Source of the DNA: Phycisphaeraceae bacterium
Lineage (GTDB): Bacteria; Planctomycetota; Phycisphaerae; Phycisphaerales; UBA1924
Direction of reading: 5' to 3'
Assembly (NCBI GenBank): GCA_007693965.1
Contig: RECQ01000060.1
Location: 62,001 to 126,000, forward strand
Length of the DNA: 64,000 nt
Each line of letters begins with the position of its first letter. Positions within the stretch are counted from its first letter, which is position 1. Both the position numbers and the translations under genes were made by a program. Positions 63,254 to 64,000 of the stretch are shown in pieces. Under the pieces are notes generated by a model. The model made no database searches and was not told the DNA's origin. It saw nothing but the letters and a program-made list of their open reading frames with translations.

Positions 63254-64000
63254 CTATCGGGAGTCCGGCCGACGCCGCTCCAGCAGCCAGCCCGGTTCGG
63301 ACATGCCAAGCGCCCGAGCTCCTGCCAGGTAGACGACGGCGCCCACGGCGACCATCGCCGCCAGCGTCAGGGCCCGGGCGGTCCACTCCGGCCTCTCAGC
63401 GGCGCCGGGGAGCAGCAGCAGCAACGCCCCCAGCGCGATCGCCATGGCCAGTGTCAGCCCGATCGCCCGTCCGACGGCGCCGCGGCCCACTGGATCGATC
63501 ACAGCCCGTCCTGACCTGCGAGCGAGGAGCCAGCCCAACGCCAGGCACTGGCCGACCGCGCAGATCGAGGTCGCCCACGCCAGCCCCGCCTCCGCCAGCG
63601 GCCAGATCAGAACCAGGTTCAGCGCCAGGTTGACTCCCACCGTCAACAGCGAGATGCGCATCGGTGTGGCGGTGTCGCCGAGCGCGTAAAAAGCTCGGGA
63701 GAAGAGGTGCGAGAGCATGTACGCCCAGATCGCCGGGGAGTAGCCCAGCAGGACGAAGGCGACGCGGTCGATGTCCTCGGCCACAAAGGCGCCGCCGCCG
63801 AGGATCACCGCCGCCAGGTCATGGCGCACGAAGGCGAGCCCCATCGACGCCGGCAGCCCGATGAAGAGGCTCAGGCGCACGCCGCGACGGAGCGTGTCGC
63901 TGAATCGCTCCGGCTCGTCCGATTCCCGCGCCAGCGCCGGAAAGATCGCTGTCGCCAGCGCGATGCCGAAGACGCCGAGTGGAAACTGGTACAGCCGCTG
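63254..64000 (-). CDS. murJ: Lipid II flippase MurJ (MviN), C-terminal part (cut by window edge)
   Basis: The visible 248 codons are the C-terminal half of a polytopic flippase of the MOP superfamily, which moves lipid II across the inner membrane. Typical MurJ sequence is seen at the right edge (RLYQFPLGVFGIALATAIFP, ALARE) and onward: LRRGVRLSLFIGLPASMGLA, VFVLLGY-like VAFVLLGYSPAIWAYMLSHL, SRAFYALGDTATPMRISLLT and VGVNLALNLVLIWPLAEAGL. The 5' part lies beyond 64000. Remaining helices follow to a basic end (LLERRRPDSR). It lies 189 bp downstream of the glgP start region, on the same strand. Confidence 0.94.
   Translation of the reverse strand, partial: QRLYQFPLGVFGIALATAIFPALARESDEPERFSDTLRRGVRLSLFIGLPASMGLAFVRHDLAAVILGGGAFVAEDIDRVAFVLLGYSPAIWAYMLSHLFSRAFYALGDTATPMRISLLTVGVNLALNLVLIWPLAEAGLAWATSICAVGQCLALGWLLARRSGRAVIDPVGRGAVGRAIGLTLAMAIALGALLLLLPGAAERPEWTARALTLAAMVAVGAVVYLAGARALGMSEPGWLLERRRPDSR

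Overview
The window is high-GC, gene-dense bacterial chromosome that most resembles a planctomycete, probably of the Phycisphaerae. This is inferred from combined traits: a PEP-CTERM-like secreted protein ending in a GLGLIALGFGRRRR-type tail, dockerin repeats of the CPADLDGDG type, prepilin-like proteins, a bacterial DNA topoisomerase VI (both subunits), an ANTAR regulator, and an alternative complex III joined to a caa3 oxidase. No tRNA, rRNA, CRISPR, integrase or transposase was found. There is no sign of a large mobile island; most genes have clear housekeeping or respiratory roles.

Layout. 0-3.4 kb: a cut FecCD permease, then an operon of a membrane-anchored sigma-like protein, a histidine kinase and a REC-XRE response regulator. 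3.6-9.3 kb: a PEP-CTERM/DUF4114 protein, a zinc-ribbon protein, a CCA-adding-type nucleotidyltransferase and two tandem ClpP/NfeD-like proteins, one without its nucleophile. 9.4-16.3 kb: a PLP decarboxylase, then a Gld-like ABC system (ATPase, permease, GldG-like, DUF4340) on the minus strand. 16.5-21.8 kb: a PAS-GAF-receiver protein, prmC, lipB and an M29 aminopeptidase. 21.8-23.7 kb: a three-gene cassette (MauE-like membrane protein, pseudopilin, small 12-Cys secreted protein) behind a promoter-like region with a G10 tract. 23.9-29.7 kb: sppA with 84-bp tandem hairpin repeats at its 5' end, diverging from a short cell-division cluster (rsmH, LysM protein, FtsL-like protein, ftsI). 29.8-39.3 kb: an M28 peptidase, a BtpA-family protein, an ANTAR regulator, topoisomerase VI A and B, a four-EF-hand protein and a pseudopilin-like protein. 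39.5-43 kb: ndk, an SGNH/CBM96/dockerin protein and ctaA. 43.3-58.3 kb: the respiratory supercluster actABCDEF, a small membrane protein, sco and cox subunits II, I, III and IV. 58.4-64 kb: thyX, a small anchored protein, rnhA, an alpha-glucan phosphorylase and the 3' part of murJ.

How the genes work together. The 41.6-58.3 kb region encodes a near-complete terminal branch of aerobic respiration: quinol oxidation by alternative complex III, electron transfer to a caa3 oxidase with its own cytochrome c domain, CuA loading by SCO and heme A synthesis by CtaA. The rsmH-ftsI block and murJ serve septal peptidoglycan synthesis.

The best candidates for something undescribed are the MauE/pseudopilin/Cys-rich cassette with its homopolymer-spaced promoter, the 84-bp hairpin repeat lying between the only canonical start codon and the signal peptide of SppA, the membrane-anchored sigma / kinase / REC-XRE operon, and the active/inactive ClpP-like pair. 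All calls come from reading the sequence; no database search was possible.
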